DNA of 32,054 bases, taken from the NCBI GenBank assembly GCA_964447175.1, contig CAYURP010000030.1, forward strand, positions 1 to 32,054, given 5' to 3'. The number at the start of each line of letters is the position of its first letter. Positions within the stretch are counted from its first letter, which is position 1. The notes beneath the pieces are model-generated. The model was given only the letters and a program-made list of their open reading frames with translations, made no database searches and was not told where the DNA came from. Of the stretch, positions 31,116 to 32,054 are shown piece by piece. The position numbers and the translations under genes are program-made. This stretch comes from CAYURP01 sp964447175 (lineage in GTDB: Bacteria; Zixibacteria; MSB-5A5; SM23-73-2).

Positions 31116-32054
31116 CTGGCTGAGGTAAGAATATTAGTAGTGGATGACGACAATTTGATGAGGGAGTTTCTGGACGAGACCCTTCGCCGCTCCAGATACT
31201 CTGTGGATTTAGCCTCAACCGGGGATGAGGCTTTAGAGAAAATTAAATCCCAGGAATATGACGTTATCCTCTCCGATATCCGCATGCCCAGAATGAACGG
31301 AATGGAACTCTTAAAAGCAGTTAAGGACAACTCACCCCAGGCTAAGGTGATGCTGATGACCGCTTACGGAACCATAGAAAATGCCGTAGAAGCCATGAAA
31401 TTGGGTGCGTTTGATTACATCACCAAACCTTTTTCAGCAGATGATATAGAGCTAAAAATAAAAAGAGCTATGGAGTATAAAAGGCTGGAGCGGGAGAACA
31501 AACAGTTACTCCAGGAGGTCAGGGTTAAATACCGATTCGACAACATCATTGGGAAATCTCCCCAGATACGGAAAGTATTTGAGATCATCGATTCCATAGC
31601 TAACAGTAAATCCTCTGTTTTAATAACCGGGGAGTCGGGAACCGGAAAGGAGCTAATTGCCAAAGCCATTCATTACAATAGCCCCAGAAAAATTCAGCCT
31701 TTTGTTGCAGTAAATTGTGCAGTTTTACCTGAGAATCTAATGGAATCAGAGCTTTTTGGACACGAAAAAGGAGCCTTCACCGGTGCCATAAAAAAGACCA
31801 GGGGAAAGTTCGAATCAGCTCATCAGGGAACCCTGCTTTTAGACGAGATCTCGGAAATCCCACCATCACTTCAGGCAAAGCTTTTAAGGGTTTTGCAGGA
31901 GAGGGAATTCGAGCGAGTAGGCTCAGGTGAAACCATTCAGGTAGATGTGCGGATAATCTCCACCAGCAACCAGAACCTCCCGGACCTGATACAAAAAGGC
32001 AAATTCAGAGAAGACCTGTATTTTAGATTAAACGTGATCCCCATTCATATCCCT
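31116..32054 (+). CDS. Sigma-54-dependent response regulator, FlrC/AtoC-like, 3' end cut
   Basis: The frame runs to the window end (313 codons seen). Between an in-frame TGA at 31101 and the receiver domain there is no ATG, GTG or TTG; a CTG at 31116 sits 5 bp after a perfect AAAGGAG, so CTG initiation is inferred (product starts M-A-E-V-R-I-L-V-V-D-D). The receiver has Asp10-12 and phosphorylated Asp54, then the AAA+ domain with GESGTGKE, GAFTGA and LLLDEISE. The C-terminal part and HTH lie outside. It starts 49 bp after the kinase stop and is presumably its partner. A GTG at 31140 would delete the first receiver strand, so it is less likely. Confidence 0.88.
   Translation, partial: MAEVRILVVDDDNLMREFLDETLRRSRYSVDLASTGDEALEKIKSQEYDVILSDIRMPRMNGMELLKAVKDNSPQAKVMLMTAYGTIENAVEAMKLGAFDYITKPFSADDIELKIKRAMEYKRLERENKQLLQEVRVKYRFDNIIGKSPQIRKVFEIIDSIANSKSSVLITGESGTGKELIAKAIHYNSPRKIQPFVAVNCAVLPENLMESELFGHEKGAFTGAIKKTRGKFESAHQGTLLLDEISEIPPSLQAKLLRVLQEREFERVGSGETIQVDVRIISTSNQNLPDLIQKGKFREDLYFRLNVIPIHIP

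Overview
The window reads as chromosomal DNA of a Gram-negative, AT-rich bacterium. A TonB-dependent outer-membrane receptor, several lipoproteins, PEGA and DUF4384 proteins, and a secreted protease with a FlgD-like C-terminal sorting/Ig domain (NFPNPF motif) all point to an uncultured lineage of the FCB or neighbouring candidate phyla (Zixibacteria or WOR-3-like). That placement is an inference from protein types, not a phylogenetic result. Every gene except one small Lrp/AsnC-type ORF lies on the + strand. Non-ATG starts are frequent: GTG at 2083, TTG at 2611, 6846 and 21863, and probably CTG at 31116.

Layout. 1-7880: the 3' part of a secreted MXAN_6640-type metalloprotease, overlapping an ECF-type vitamin S component and a TonB receptor (a plausible two-membrane uptake pair), then an HD-domain hydrolase, a YfiM/DUF2279-like protein, a UMF1-family MFS transporter and a PHP phosphoesterase. 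7973-10741: a 51-aa LiaF-like membrane microprotein, a soluble PRC-barrel/MgtE-N/CBS protein, and an NRAMP homologue lacking the usual metal-binding residues; the last two look like a Mg2+ transporter and its detached sensor. 10813-16648: a membrane histidine kinase and an NtrC-type sigma-54 activator, separated by a STAND-type ATPase lying between direct copies of composite palindromic repeats, then a metallo-beta-lactamase-fold hydrolase. 16649-20183: a repeat-rich intergenic region, a candidate enhancer dyad and a very good sigma-54 promoter (TGGCAT-N5-TTGCA), then four consecutive exported proteins with basic C-termini. 20188-28499: a stand-alone Lrp/AsnC effector domain, a Fe-S PD-(D/E)XK nuclease, a DUF362 protein coupled to a Tat-exported AmmeMemoRadiSam-type radical SAM enzyme, a membrane protein with a degenerate spermidine-synthase core, and an S41 (CtpA-like) protease. 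28604-32054: a terminator and promoter, then a single-domain response regulator, a small helical protein, a soluble FlrB/NtrB-like kinase and a FlrC/AtoC-like sigma-54 activator cut off by the window end.

The best candidates for something undescribed are: (i) the sigma-54-driven envelope operon at 17025-20183, with an upstream NtrC-type regulator; (ii) the STAND ATPase cassette inserted between a kinase and its probable cognate regulator; (iii) the family of structurally covarying palindromic repeats, two of which supply the stop codon of the preceding gene; and (iv) the Tat-exported radical SAM/DUF362 pair. No tRNA, rRNA, CRISPR array, transposase or phage gene was seen.
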